From Marsupella aquatica (Eukaryota; Marchantiophyta), in NCBI GenBank assembly GCA_973895155.1, contig OZ316895.1:18600001-18664000 (forward strand): a DNA stretch of 64,000 nt. The letters run 5' to 3'. The translations under genes were made by a program, and so were the position numbers. Numbering within the stretch: position 1 is the stretch's first letter; every line of letters starts with the position of its first letter. Positions 43,858 through 53,649 of the stretch are shown in pieces. Below the pieces are notes generated by a model that was not told where the DNA came from, searched no databases, and worked only from the letters and a program-made list of their open reading frames with translations.

Positions 43858-44290
43858 TGTAACAGGCTGGGAGCTCTGCAGTCATGGACAGCAGTGAACA
43901 AGGATGCCTAATGGTGGTATTTGTGTTCCATATATCCCTGACTGTATCTGCCAAAAGAGTTAACATAACGTGTACTAAATTCTCACAAACCCTAAACCAC
44001 CCCAAAAGAAAAAAACAGGTTCGCAAGTAGTGTACCTATTGTCAAGTGAATGACACAAAATTTCTAAATGTTGGAGGGTGTCACCACCTCCTCCGCTGTC
44101 CTCAAATGTACCGCCTCTGCATGTACGTTTACAGTGACACCCCCAGGCAGTAGGAAACAACAATCCGCCAACAGTAAAATAAGCCCAACTGCCACCAACC
44201 ATAACAAGGTACATTAGTTCAAAGATCACATTTATTTCAATGATCTGATTTATACAAAAAAACTTGTGTCCAAACTGATGCTACTACTCC
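43858..44290. other. CACTA spacer between transposase and BRCT gene
   Basis: No convincing gene. It must hold the 3' end of the BRCT transcript and the promoter or leader of the transposase; no clear TATA box was recognised. Confidence 0.4.
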
Positions 44291-45169
44291 TCACTCTGAT
44301 TCAGAATCGCTAATGACCCATTCCTCACTTGTTGTCTCATAGTCCTCTCTGTAAGGATCCTGACCCTTCCGTGGCCAGGCCTCAAAAAGATCATAGTCCA
44401 TTGGGTTTTGACGCTTCCCAGCTGCTACTGATTCCACAAGCCAAGCATATGAAACCACAAACACATTATGGGACATGACATAAAAGCGAATGTCTCCCTT
44501 CCCAAACTTGCGGCAGGCTTTGGGATATGACTTAGTAATGACATGAGTGGTGTCCTCTGTTATATTCTCCTCCACTGTCCCACCTAGGTCAAGCACTGTG
44601 GACTTGTACACTTTGCACTTAACCTCTCCAATTCCCGCCTCCACAAATACCATGCTCAGCCCTTTCAGAATGGGGGTTGGTTGCTTCGTCTCCTCAGCCA
44701 ACATACTCTTCAGCCTTGTAGAGCTCTGTCCTTTGTTGAGTACAGGTCCATATTGGAGATCAGCAAGCCGTGCCTTTGCTTCCCAGACTTCTTGTTCAGC
44801 CCAAGCTGATGCAGTAGCTTCTTCATCCTCCCACAACTCATATTGCTCAGTATCCTGTACAATCTTATGTGCTATGGAATCTGTGATCCAAGAGGCCTCA
44901 ACTACTTTTAGGCCTTGCTTAGTAATTGCAGAATTCATGTAGGACCATGACCACTTCTTTATCACTGATAGCCATGTCCCTGCAACAACATGTGTAGTCT
45001 CTGGAGTGATGTCCTGAACTACAGTGCCATGGAGCTCAGAGAATCGTTTCTGTACAGTTGGCCAATGCACTTTGGTCAACCCATGCTGGCCATGGACCAA
45101 AATCGCTCTGACCCCTGTAAACACTGCTGGGTGGTCACACTTTCTACGTTTACCAGGCTCCATGTACAC
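44291..45169 (-). CDS. Tandem BRCT-domain protein carried by CACTA
   Basis: 292 residues, single open frame. Two BRCT-type modules: residues about 10-100 (FTGVRAILVHGQHG, LHGTVVQDITPETTHVV, ASWITDSI) and about 165-275 (LKGLSMVFVEAGIG, DLGGTVEENITEDTTHVI, YAWLVESVAAG). Both show the GG(x)V...TTHVV and W...S signatures; the modules resemble BRCT domains of polymerase-lambda and ligase type proteins. No polymerase, ligase or nuclease domain is attached. BRCT domains bind phosphoproteins or DNA ends in repair. It is not a standard CACTA gene and is best explained as a captured host gene. A role in repair of excision sites is speculation. Confidence 0.75.
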   Translation of the reverse strand: MYMEPGKRRKCDHPAVFTGVRAILVHGQHGLTKVHWPTVQKRFSELHGTVVQDITPETTHVVAGTWLSVIKKWSWSYMNSAITKQGLKVVEASWITDSIAHKIVQDTEQYELWEDEEATASAWAEQEVWEAKARLADLQYGPVLNKGQSSTRLKSMLAEETKQPTPILKGLSMVFVEAGIGEVKCKVYKSTVLDLGGTVEENITEDTTHVITKSYPKACRKFGKGDIRFYVMSHNVFVVSYAWLVESVAAGKRQNPMDYDLFEAWPRKGQDPYREDYETTSEEWVISDSESE

Positions 45170-45755
45170 ACACCCTACGTGATGACAGTGAATTTTGGAA
45201 GAATGGGTTCACCTGACAATACAAGGACAACAAAATTCCTGCTTTTTGAGTTGATCTGGCCCACTGGTGCTCAGGTCCGATTTTGATAGGTACAAGGGAT
45301 ATGTGAACAATACGTACTAGGCACCTGCACGGATGCAGGACATTGTTTGAATATATACTACAAAATCCATATCCGTGGTGAAATGAAGTGCAACCAACTT
45401 GTCATGGCACATACATATTTTGTTGTAAAGGAGGATACATTCAATGACAAACTTATAGGGCAATTTGATTAATTGCATGCCTGATAATTTATACGCTTAC
45501 AACTTAGAAGTCCTGTTTTAATTTAGCAGTGTGATGAAAGTGTTTATGAAAATGACCACTCAGCCTAAATACTTCCAAGAAGGCTTGTAAGGATAAGTTT
45601 GTATAGGCATGTACCCAGCCACTGACGCCAGAGCACAAGATAAGTGCTGCCTATATAAACTCGCCTACCCAACTCCTTTTCAAAATTGGAATCTCTGCAA
45701 TCTCAAAAAATAGTACATCCACATCAGGTGCACTGTGCATGTACAATGTTCAGCT
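45170..45755. other. CACTA spacer between BRCT and PHD genes
   Basis: AT-rich, with a strong TATATAAA at 45652-45659 on the plus strand and no good ORF. It should include the BRCT gene promoter (minus) and the PHD gene 3' end. Confidence 0.45.
45652..45659 (+). promoter_or_regulatory. TATA box pointing antisense into the PHD gene
   Basis: CTATATAAAC is an excellent plant TATA context, about 100 bp before the 3' end of the minus-strand PHD gene. A transcript from here would be antisense to that gene. No real plus-strand protein is seen downstream. Confidence 0.35.
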
Positions 45756-46436
45756 TCACAGCCAAGATATGTGATCTCTCACAGGAGTGCGCGAGGTAGG
45801 ATCAATGGCATGGCGATGACAATAAAATATCCATCGATCAACACCATGTGCAGAGTGATCATAGATTTCTCTGTCACAAGCATAACCCTCTGCTTGATGA
45901 TCTTTCAGACAATGATAGTGCCACATAGTGGGACACCTAGCACAGTGGACTATGTCAGTCCAGTAGTCATCATCATGCTCACCACATGCCTTGCACCTAT
46001 GAAGTGGGCAAGCTGTGGCATGAGCAGGCAAACACTCAAAACAGAAAAATCTCACACAAAAACGGTCTGGACATTTCCTAACATTTGCTGCAGCATCAAC
46101 AGAGCCCTCATAGGACCCCAACTTCCCACACTGTGCACACTTAGCCTGCTTCTCCAAACAATCAGTGCACATCCAGTCTCCCTGGTGTGTTGACGGGAGG
46201 CCCACCCCTGGACAGTTGTTTTCTGCAGCAAGGTCAGACTCCGGGTTGAGGTGGAAATGCCTCATGCAAGGGCCCTCACAAATGACCAGGCCCCCACCAT
46301 CGTCACAAATGGCACAACAATGAGCTGCCTTCTGGAAAATCTGACTTGCAGAGAAGTTAGTAGCATCTGCCCCAAGTACACCTGTGTTTCTCACCTCTGT
46401 CACACGCTTTTTGGCTTGAATTTTAGGCCGTGCCAT
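45756..46436 (-). CDS. EDM2-like multi-PHD protein carried by CACTA
   Basis: 226 residues, one exon, starting MARPKIQAKKR with a basic N-terminus. From residue about 38 it has zinc-binding Cys/His clusters: CAICDDGGGLVICEGPCMRHFH, split as CAICDDGG, CEGPCMRHFH, WMCTDC, CAQCGKLGSYEG, RFFCFECLPAHA, CKACGEHDDDYWTD, HCARCPTMWHYHCL. The spacing and the GP(C)MR(H)FH signature match the PHD array of Arabidopsis EDM2-type chromatin regulators, which act at transposon-bearing genes. The methyltransferase-like part of EDM2 is absent. Probably a captured, truncated host gene; it may read methylated histone tails. Open frame and zinc ligands are intact, suggesting selection or a recent capture. Confidence 0.75.
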   Translation of the reverse strand: MARPKIQAKKRVTEVRNTGVLGADATNFSASQIFQKAAHCCAICDDGGGLVICEGPCMRHFHLNPESDLAAENNCPGVGLPSTHQGDWMCTDCLEKQAKCAQCGKLGSYEGSVDAAANVRKCPDRFCVRFFCFECLPAHATACPLHRCKACGEHDDDYWTDIVHCARCPTMWHYHCLKDHQAEGYACDREIYDHSAHGVDRWIFYCHRHAIDPTSRTPVRDHISWL

Positions 46437-46447
46437 GCCTGCGCATG

Positions 46448-46591
46448 AGATAGACTCTACAATTTAGCAGACTGCACAGAAAGTAATATATATTTAGCAT
46501 TTAAGGTACAAAGGCATTTAGATAGACTCTACAATTTAGCAGACTGCACAGAAAGTAAAATATATTTAGCATTTAAGGTACAAAGGCATTT
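46448..46591. repeat. 72-bp tandem duplication upstream of the PHD gene
   Basis: Two nearly identical units, 46448-46519 and 46520-46591, each starting AGATAGACTCTACAATTTAG, with one indel-like difference in the ATATAT stretch. It lies just 5' of the PHD start at 46436, in its likely leader or promoter. Confidence 0.85.
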
Positions 46592-47206
46592 GCTACTGCA
46601 ATGAATTGGAATGGCCACACAAGGATGCAGAGCACACATACTTTTGGTATGTTGAGCCCACACACAAAACTGATCCCCTAATACAATTTCTCCACCAACA
46701 CCTCAATTTTAATTGTGGCTATGATTCACCAAAGGAGATCTGCAACAACATTTCATGCATTTGAATCACATACAATAGTCGTGACATGTAAAACAGGCAT
46801 TCTTCGAAGAGGATTGGTATGAAGCAGTGTCATAAGGGTTGAAATTTATACATCCTAAATAGGTTATGATAGTGGCTGAGACAAATAAGTGAGGCATAAA
46901 TCATTTTGCATATTATCACATGGCCCATTAATTCATTCAACGTTGCAATGTTCACCAGGTTAAAGCAGTCATGAAAGCAGTCTTTCAATAGAGACTTTTA
47001 TGCGAGTTTGCTAGCCTCTTAAATTAGGATATTTTGCTTAGTGCAGGCATAATAGGATATAAGTTATATACTGTTGACCCTAAACCCTGGACCCAAAATT
47101 GCTCATACATCAAAATTTTAAGTAAATATCCTCTGTGTTGAAGTCAGAGTGTTAAGCTATAGGTCAATGGTATCTGGTCTGTGCATGCGGTGTGACAAGT
47201 GGTCCT
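46592..47206. other. CACTA noncoding, upstream of PHD gene
   Basis: AT-rich, no credible ORF; may contain the PHD gene promoter or an intron connecting it with the ORF at 47207-47656. Confidence 0.4.
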
Positions 47207-47656
47207 CTAGAGCATGTGATCCAAACATGTGTAGACACCAAAGTCACCGGTGGTGGGGTCTGGGAGGGCAGGACAAGTGACATCACCAGGCACACTGCAG
47301 GATGGCGAGTGGTTCCAAATGATACATTGTGCTCTATGCAAAAATCGGCATCCAAGAGAACGGTCATCCAATTCTGGGCCAGAAGCCCTACAGGCAGGAC
47401 AGTCATATTGGCAACTGTGTACACACCCTTGGCACCTAATTTGTGGCGGGTCATGTACAAGAGACACAAATACCAAGGATGTCGGGAAGGGTACTGAAGC
47501 AAGTAGAGGCCGGCTGTAGTTGTTCCTGGAAACAACAGGGTACTCAAAGTACCATGCAGACTGGGCTGGAAGGATCCCAAGTCTGACATACTCAAGGCGC
47601 AACATCTCTGCCTTGCGTGCAAGTCGCACATGTTCAGCGTTGCGGGTCCTCACCAT
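47207..47656 (-). CDS. Unrecognised Cys-rich ORF in CACTA
   Basis: 149 codons. Residues 1-80 are a neutral region with no known motif (MVRTRNAEHVRLARKAEM start); residues about 73-120 have CQGC, CQYDCPAC, GC and C spaced like a degenerate zinc-binding segment. Overlapping frames on both strands are also open, so the coding strand is uncertain. It could be an upstream exon of the PHD gene or chance. Not recognised. Confidence 0.3.
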   Translation of the reverse strand: MVRTRNAEHVRLARKAEMLRLEYVRLGILPAQSAWYFEYPVVSRNNYSRPLLASVPFPTSLVFVSLVHDPPQIRCQGCVHSCQYDCPACRASGPELDDRSLGCRFLHRAQCIIWNHSPSCSVPGDVTCPALPDPTTGDFGVYTCLDHML

Positions 47657-50154
47657 AAGTGTTGCTTTTGTTGTGATGTCCTCTGTTCACGTCCTTTGAT
47701 GAGCAAGGTGAGCAGGAGGTCGACTTGCCTCGCCAACAGCAACCACCTAAACTAATCAGTTCCCACTCAACTACAGGTCATAGTATACACATAGCATGAA
47801 ACGTGCATAGTACATATTTGATTCTGAGTTTATGAGTTTCCTAAGACAAAGAGCTTGGTGATAAACCCATATTCTCGATGGACATGTATATCAATCGTAT
47901 TAAAATCCTGTTTTTTCATCCAGAAAGACCGAAAGTCTCACCTTGCAGGTTGCAGCAGAGAGAAAATTCACTGGTTGTCGTGTTGTGCAAGTGAACCTCC
48001 ACTGATGCCCCCGGTGTAGCCCCTCAGATGCAGGTGACACTTACCAACTCCCAAGTTGCCTGGTCTAACAGAAAATGCTTATATCTTCAGAACTTTATAG
48101 AGCAAGTACATGATCACATACTTCTGGATCTATTCATATTTGGAACTCTTGCCAACTACAACTCCCATTATGCACAAGCTCACATCAACAGAGAAAAATA
48201 CAGAATGCATACTTACTATGGCTCTAAGCACCTTCACTACCTTGTTGAACCCAGTCCTGAAGTCTTTTCAGCGTGTTTGTTGTGCTGTCTCCTTTGGCAC
48301 CCAACACCTTAGTCCTTGATGTAACAGAATGCGATTTTACAAGTTAGATGCTTTGGAACCTTCTATGGTCTTAGCTGAATTGATGTCATCGTAAGTGGTG
48401 AAAGACAAGGAAGACGAAAGCTGGTTGAAGAGCTGTGGACAACACACTAGCATGAAGTGCTTCAACCAATCCACTGCCAAACGGAACTCTTACACAGTCA
48501 CATTCTTTCAGTAAACAGAAACTCAATCAAACTTCATAATCAAAGTACAGACTCTGAAGGACCAAAGGAGGATGTTGTGAGTTTCTCTGTTGTTTAATGT
48601 GTTACCCTTCTAGTTTCGAAGTTAGCAAATGCTGAATAATGTGTCTACCAGATCTTCGAAAAGAAGCCCACCACAATTAAGAACTTTGGTATCTGGGTGA
48701 GGTATCAGAGTTGTACAGGTTATCCCAACATGTACAAGAAATATTGTGATACCACATTAAACAACCACACAGCAGATGTATGATGAGATGGCTTCTTGTC
48801 ATAGAGTTCGGTTCCCTTGCATCCAGATCATCAAGACTACGACAGTCCCTGTCTCTCTGTGCAAGCGAGAAAGTACCAAGCAGTTCCATGATTCAAAGAT
48901 CAAGTTCCCCTTGACGTACCGCAAGATTCAACCTCCATCGCGAAAGCTAAAGACGACTTACAAGGCCACCAAGCCCAACACATTTGTTTGAGTAGTGCGG
49001 GTGTAGGTTCCCAATTTTGAAACAATTTGGCTCATTTTATGTCCCGAGGGACTCCAGGAGTTTATGTATTGAGTTTCTAGGTCAAGATGCTTAATATAAG
49101 GAAATTCAATTATCACCTCGTTCCCAACTTCTATTAATTGAATATACACAAGCTGGAAGCAAGAAGACAAGCCACAATCTAGCATCTTAGCCAAACACAA
49201 TCGTCCCGACAAAGCAAAACTCAGCTGGACAGAAGTCACTCGGATCCACAAAAAATTGAAGATTCACCTCCAAGCCGGAGGCCGATCACTTCAGTACAGC
49301 AGCTTCTGGACGGAACAAACTCTGCTCAGCCCCACAAAAACACAAATGTTAAGGCTCCAAGTCAGAGCTCACAAACAGAAACTCAGATAAATAACATTCA
49401 AAATCTGTCCAGGTTTGTGCAAAGTGTACATATTCATTCTTCTGGAATGAACACGCAATGCATACATCGCCTAGACACAGTCATTATAAATCATTGGGCA
49501 ATTGGGGACCACTAAGCAGGTGTGTTCCTATTTCGAGGCTACAAGAAAGGATAGAGTGACACCAAACTGAAGAGTACACCAAAAGAAAAACAGCAAGAAC
49601 CAAAGTCAATCATGTGTGGATATTTTGCACATGGGAAGTTCCCCTGAAGAAGCACCAGTTGCTAACATTGTCACCCGAACCACACCCAGTTTATTACCTC
49701 AATGTCTTCAGCCTCAATATCCAATCCTCAGCCCCCTGGTGCTTCCGTGTTTGTTCTGAAAATTTCTGTGATGAAATAATTATTCAATACATTCAATAGC
49801 AAAGAGAACTCAATCACAAAAGAAAAATAGTTAGTGTGAATGCTAATTTCTCAACACTTAACTAAATTCAAACCACCAATTCAAGTAGTAAGTTTCAAAA
49901 ACTTGCCTTTACATGAAGAGAAACCAATTGGCCATGCATGTTACTAAAGCAATAAACAAATAATTAGGCTCAACCCCGGGCTCAACACACAGGCAAACTA
50001 CTCGAAACATGCTGCTGAGAAGTAACATTTTTTGAATGTCAGACTATGTGTAAGTGCCATGATCGTGCTCCTACGTTTCACAAGGAGGGCTGGCCCGAAA
50101 GGGAGAAGCAACAATGTGGAGTCTATACACGTAGCACAAATCCCAGTTTAGAAG

Positions 50155-50275
50155 GGTGGATGAAGTTCAGACAAGAGTTCAGAACTTGCCATTTGAGATT
50201 GCCAATCTGAACTTCACATTCAGACAGGACTTCATCCAGTTCAGGAGTTCAGATAGGAGTTCAGACAATCTGAAG
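50155..50275. repeat. GTTCAGA-rich segment with long inverted repeat
   Basis: At least six GTTCAGA/TCTGAAC units in 120 bp; GGATGAAGT near 50158 and ACTTCATCC near 50229 form the base of a potential hairpin. Confidence 0.55.
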
Positions 50276-50828
50276 AGGACTTTGGACTTGAATGAGGGAC
50301 AGCGTGGCCATATAGTTATCCTTGTGGCCTTCAGCTGCGTGTCTCAGGCTGAATTTCACTTTCCAGTTTCGAGAGTTCTGAAGGTCTAGTTTTAGTAACT
50401 TCCTCCTGACTCGACTTGGGAGCATTCTCCCTATTTGCTAGCTTGTAGTTAGCTTTGACTCCTGTGAGCTTAGTTGACGACCCTCTTGAGATATTAACAA
50501 TTAGAACAAACACAAGTTGTCAAGACAGATTCCACCGGAGCAAAAAGTCCAAAATCAGGTGAAAGAAAACCTAAGGAAAGTCCATAAGAACGAAAGTAGG
50601 AAGGCAGGTGCACGGGCCACCGAGAAAAGTAAAGGATGCATGTGATTAGTGGGGAGGGATCTTAGCAAAAATAGGGGAAAGCAAGGGAACTTGCTGCTAA
50701 AATCAGCTGAACGATTGCACGGTTCCTATAAATTTAGTGGACCTTAAGGCCGTCTGTTCAGCCCCCCACCCCATTGCCAGAGCACGGGGCACAAGGCATG
50801 TTCTGATACAGGGAGGAGCAAAACAGTC

Positions 50829-51884
50829 ATGTCAAGCAAGAAATGTGGAGAGACCAATCAGTAAGCAAAAATAGGGGAGAACATACATACATGATCAGCA
50901 GCAGCAGGAAACAAGAAAGATGATTTTGGGTGGCATCTTAGGGTCGGGGACACCACTGCAACACCGGGACTTAGGATATGAGTTGTTCTTAATCTGCTAG
51001 TAGCATCCGGCAGGCCGGCGACCCATGGCAAAAGGGCAGAGCAACAATCCGCTAAAACTACCGAGTCTCACCTTTGCGCTACTGACTGTCACCTTTGTCC
51101 AAGGTAGCTAGTAATAGCAAGTTGAAGTCCCGCTCCAAGTTGTCGGCTTCCACTCCAAGCTCCCTAAAAGATTGTGGCCTCAGGTCCAAGTCGTTAGCTC
51201 GCACGCGCAACTCCCTAAACCTACACACAGCGGAAGCTTAGCTCACCAACAACTTGCAGAAACAATGACCTCCCCTCTGAAACTGATAAAAACACCTGAA
51301 TACAAATAGTGAAGCACGAGGACAGAACAGGGAGAAGCGTTTTGCAGTTTGGGACGACAATGCTAGGAGTGTATACACTTCGGGCAACAGGGAGGTCCAA
51401 TAATAGTTTGAATCTGACGGATGAAGCTCTAGGCGAATGAGCTCCAGGAGATTGGGTGCATGATTGAGTAGGCAATTGTAACAGCAGGCACCTGGCGATT
51501 GAAGGAAGCAGCATTCGGCAATGGACCTAGGCAGCTCGCGAATTTTGCTCAGCAGCGATGTCACCTAGACCCTAAACACGCAATGCATACATCACCTAGA
51601 CAACTATACTTGCAGCCACGAGGTGAGTCCGCGATAGGGGATTGAAGGAAGCAGCAAGTCAAGCAAGAAGCGTGGAGAGACCAATCAGTAAGCAAAAATA
51701 GGGGAGAATAGACATACATCAGCAGCAGCAGGAAACAAGAAAGATGATACTCTGTTCCATCTTAGAGTCGGGGACACTACTGCAACACCGGGACTTAGGA
51801 TATGACTTGTTTTTAAACTGGAGATAGCATCCAGCAGGCCGGCGACCCATGCCAAAAGGGCAGAGCAGCAATCCGCCATGTAGC
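50829..51884. repeat. Direct duplication of about 225 bp in CACTA right arm
   Basis: Copies at about 50829-51056 and 51655-51884 share TCAAGCAAGAA, GGAGAGACCAATCAGTAAGC, AACACCGGGACTTAGGATAT and GCAGGCCGGCGACCCATG, with roughly one difference in eight bases by eye. About 600 bp of other sequence lies between. Confidence 0.8.
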
Positions 51885-52970
51885 GATAGGCGAGAGCAGC
51901 GATTACGACGATGAAAGATGGTCAAAGCTGAAGCAAAACCCCTAAAGATGCAGCTTGGCCATACTCTCTTTCCTCACCTCATAGCGCTAGGCATTCAACC
52001 TCCCTCTTCAATGAACCTCACAACAGCTTGAAGGTCGATAGATTTTACCTCGTCTCCTGAGCAGAAACGTCTGCATTAGCTGAACAGAGCCCGGAACAGA
52101 GCTATCGCATTTAGCCTCCCGACTCCAAAATTGAACGCAACACAACCTCCAACTCCCAATGGCAGCTCAGTAGGTTGATCAGCTCGGTCAATGCAGGTCA
52201 GTCGACCTCAATAGCCACACTAGAAGCTCACCGCAAGTCACTCAAAGGTCAGACTAGAAGCTCCGCCGCCTTCACACCGTAGCAAAAAACAATGAGACCA
52301 ATATCGAGCAAGGCGACCCTGTTTGAATATTTGGCGACCATCAGGCTCCACCCCTCCTTTCTCGCTACCGTTCCCCCATGTGATGGTTAAGCTTCTGAGG
52401 ACACAATCAATCGCACAAATGTAGCTTAAAGCAGGACCTCACTAAGCAGACTATCGGTTAGGACCTTATAGACATAGAGATAGATAGGTCAATGCAACCT
52501 TACTTGGGCCGATGCAGCATGTCTCTTCACAATGTGAAGCAGCGCAGCATTCCTCCACCTAGCTCGCAGTGATCCTCCGCCTTGCTTGCAGTAACCAGCC
52601 TCCGCCTAGCTAGTTTGCACTGTCACGGCTGCAACTTTTTGTGCAATGACTTGGCCCTCCTACCAACTACGAGCTCCCAAAAGTATGTCGAGCAGATGTA
52701 CACTCAGGCACCACCTCGTAGAGCTCAACTCCAAGTCGGCAGCTCTCACTTGAAACTCAATAGCAGCTTAGCTCACCAGCAGGTTGAAAAGCGACAATGG
52801 ACTCCCCTCAAAACTGATTGGCAGACCTCCACACTGACGCTCGTAGCAGGCCCAATCCTAAACACATTTGCACCCTAAAGTCCAGTCGCGCTCAAACACT
52901 TTCAAACGACCCTGCAGGAAGTTCGCGAAGAGTGCAGCTGGAATGAAGGTCGTCGACTCCCAATTTCCCT

Positions 52971-53090
52971 CGCAAAACCAACCTCTGCGGCACACTGACC
53001 CTGAACACTTAGGGCAAGTAGTACCCCCAAAATCTCTCGCAAAACCAACCTCCAAGGTACACTGACCCTGAGGGAAAGTAGTACCCCTCA
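52971..53090. repeat. Short tandem duplication (about 65 bp unit)
   Basis: CTCGCAAAACCAACCTC, CACTGACCCTGA and AGTAGTACCCC occur in the same order twice, with small differences. Confidence 0.7.
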
Positions 53091-53499
53091 CATGTGGGCA
53101 GCCATCGAGTGACTTAGCAAACAGGTTGGTTTGGACATAAAAGAACCAATGCAAATGACTTAGCAAAAAGTTCAATGTGGGGAGAGTGCACTTTGGTCAA
53201 GAACAAGGCCAAATATAGTCAGGTATGAATCCACATTATAAGTGAAAGTACCCACCATTCTGATGAAAACCCCCATATTTATACCCATTATATTTGGACT
53301 TATTGAACCATGAGTGTGCAATATGTAGTTGCACCGGGAGTTGCATATTAGGGATTGGCATCCGAAATTGGCTAATGGGGTATGCATGCTGACGGAATTT
53401 TAAAAAATGATGTCCAATTCATATTGCACTATTGTGGAGTAACTAACATAACTTACCTATTTCTTACTTACTAGTGTTACAATAGCGACATTGGATAAA

Positions 53500-53619
53500 G
53501 TTGTAAGCATGACTTCCCACAACCTCACCAAAACTTAGTTGGTATGATGTAACTAACATGACACCCACAAACTTGGAGTCGCATATTTATGAAGGTCTCG
53601 CACAAGTCACATAGGGGAG
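53500..53619. repeat. CACTA right subterminal region
   Basis: Contains ATGACT, ATGACA, AGTCGCA and AAGTCACA, related to the left subterminal TGACT/AGTCA repeats but sparser. Confidence 0.5.
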
Positions 53620-53649
53620 GGTCTCAGAATGGGTGGTTTTCTTCTAGTG
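53620..53649. repeat. CACTA right terminal inverted repeat
   Basis: Complement begins CACTAGAAGAA and has CTGAGACC at positions 23-30, exactly as at the left end. Confidence 0.9.

Larger units (their letters stand above)
47657..53499. other. CACTA right arm, about 5.8 kb without a recognised gene
   Basis: Only short, unsupported frames on both strands. It contains direct duplications (50829-51056 with 51655-51884; 49449-49477 with 51572-51600), a GTTCAGA-rich segment (50155-50275) and a short tandem duplication (52971-53090). Composition is mixed, with GC-richer patches (50.8-52.9 kb) that could be captured host fragments no longer coding. Confidence 0.5.
35407..53649 (-). mobile_element. 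18.2 kb CACTA (En/Spm) DNA transposon
   Basis: Begins CACTAGAAGAA at 35407 and ends with its complement at 53649, flanked by TTG at 35404-35406 and 53650-53652. The LTR-ORF of A4 matches intact copies across the empty site. Genes lie on the minus strand: tnp2-like transposase, tnpA-like protein, and upstream of them a BRCT gene, a PHD gene and a possible further ORF. The 48-53.5 kb portion is noncoding with local duplications. The open transposase and clean ends suggest recent insertion. Confidence 0.92.

Noticed and set aside
45735-46193. Plus-strand ORF of 152 codons
   Set aside because: Antisense to the PHD gene, whose zinc ligands make the minus strand the coding one; no motif on the plus strand.
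47192-47497. Plus-strand ORF of 101 codons in the CACTA element
   Set aside because: Overlaps frames on both strands with no motif; the minus-strand Cys-rich frame is slightly better, and that too is weak.
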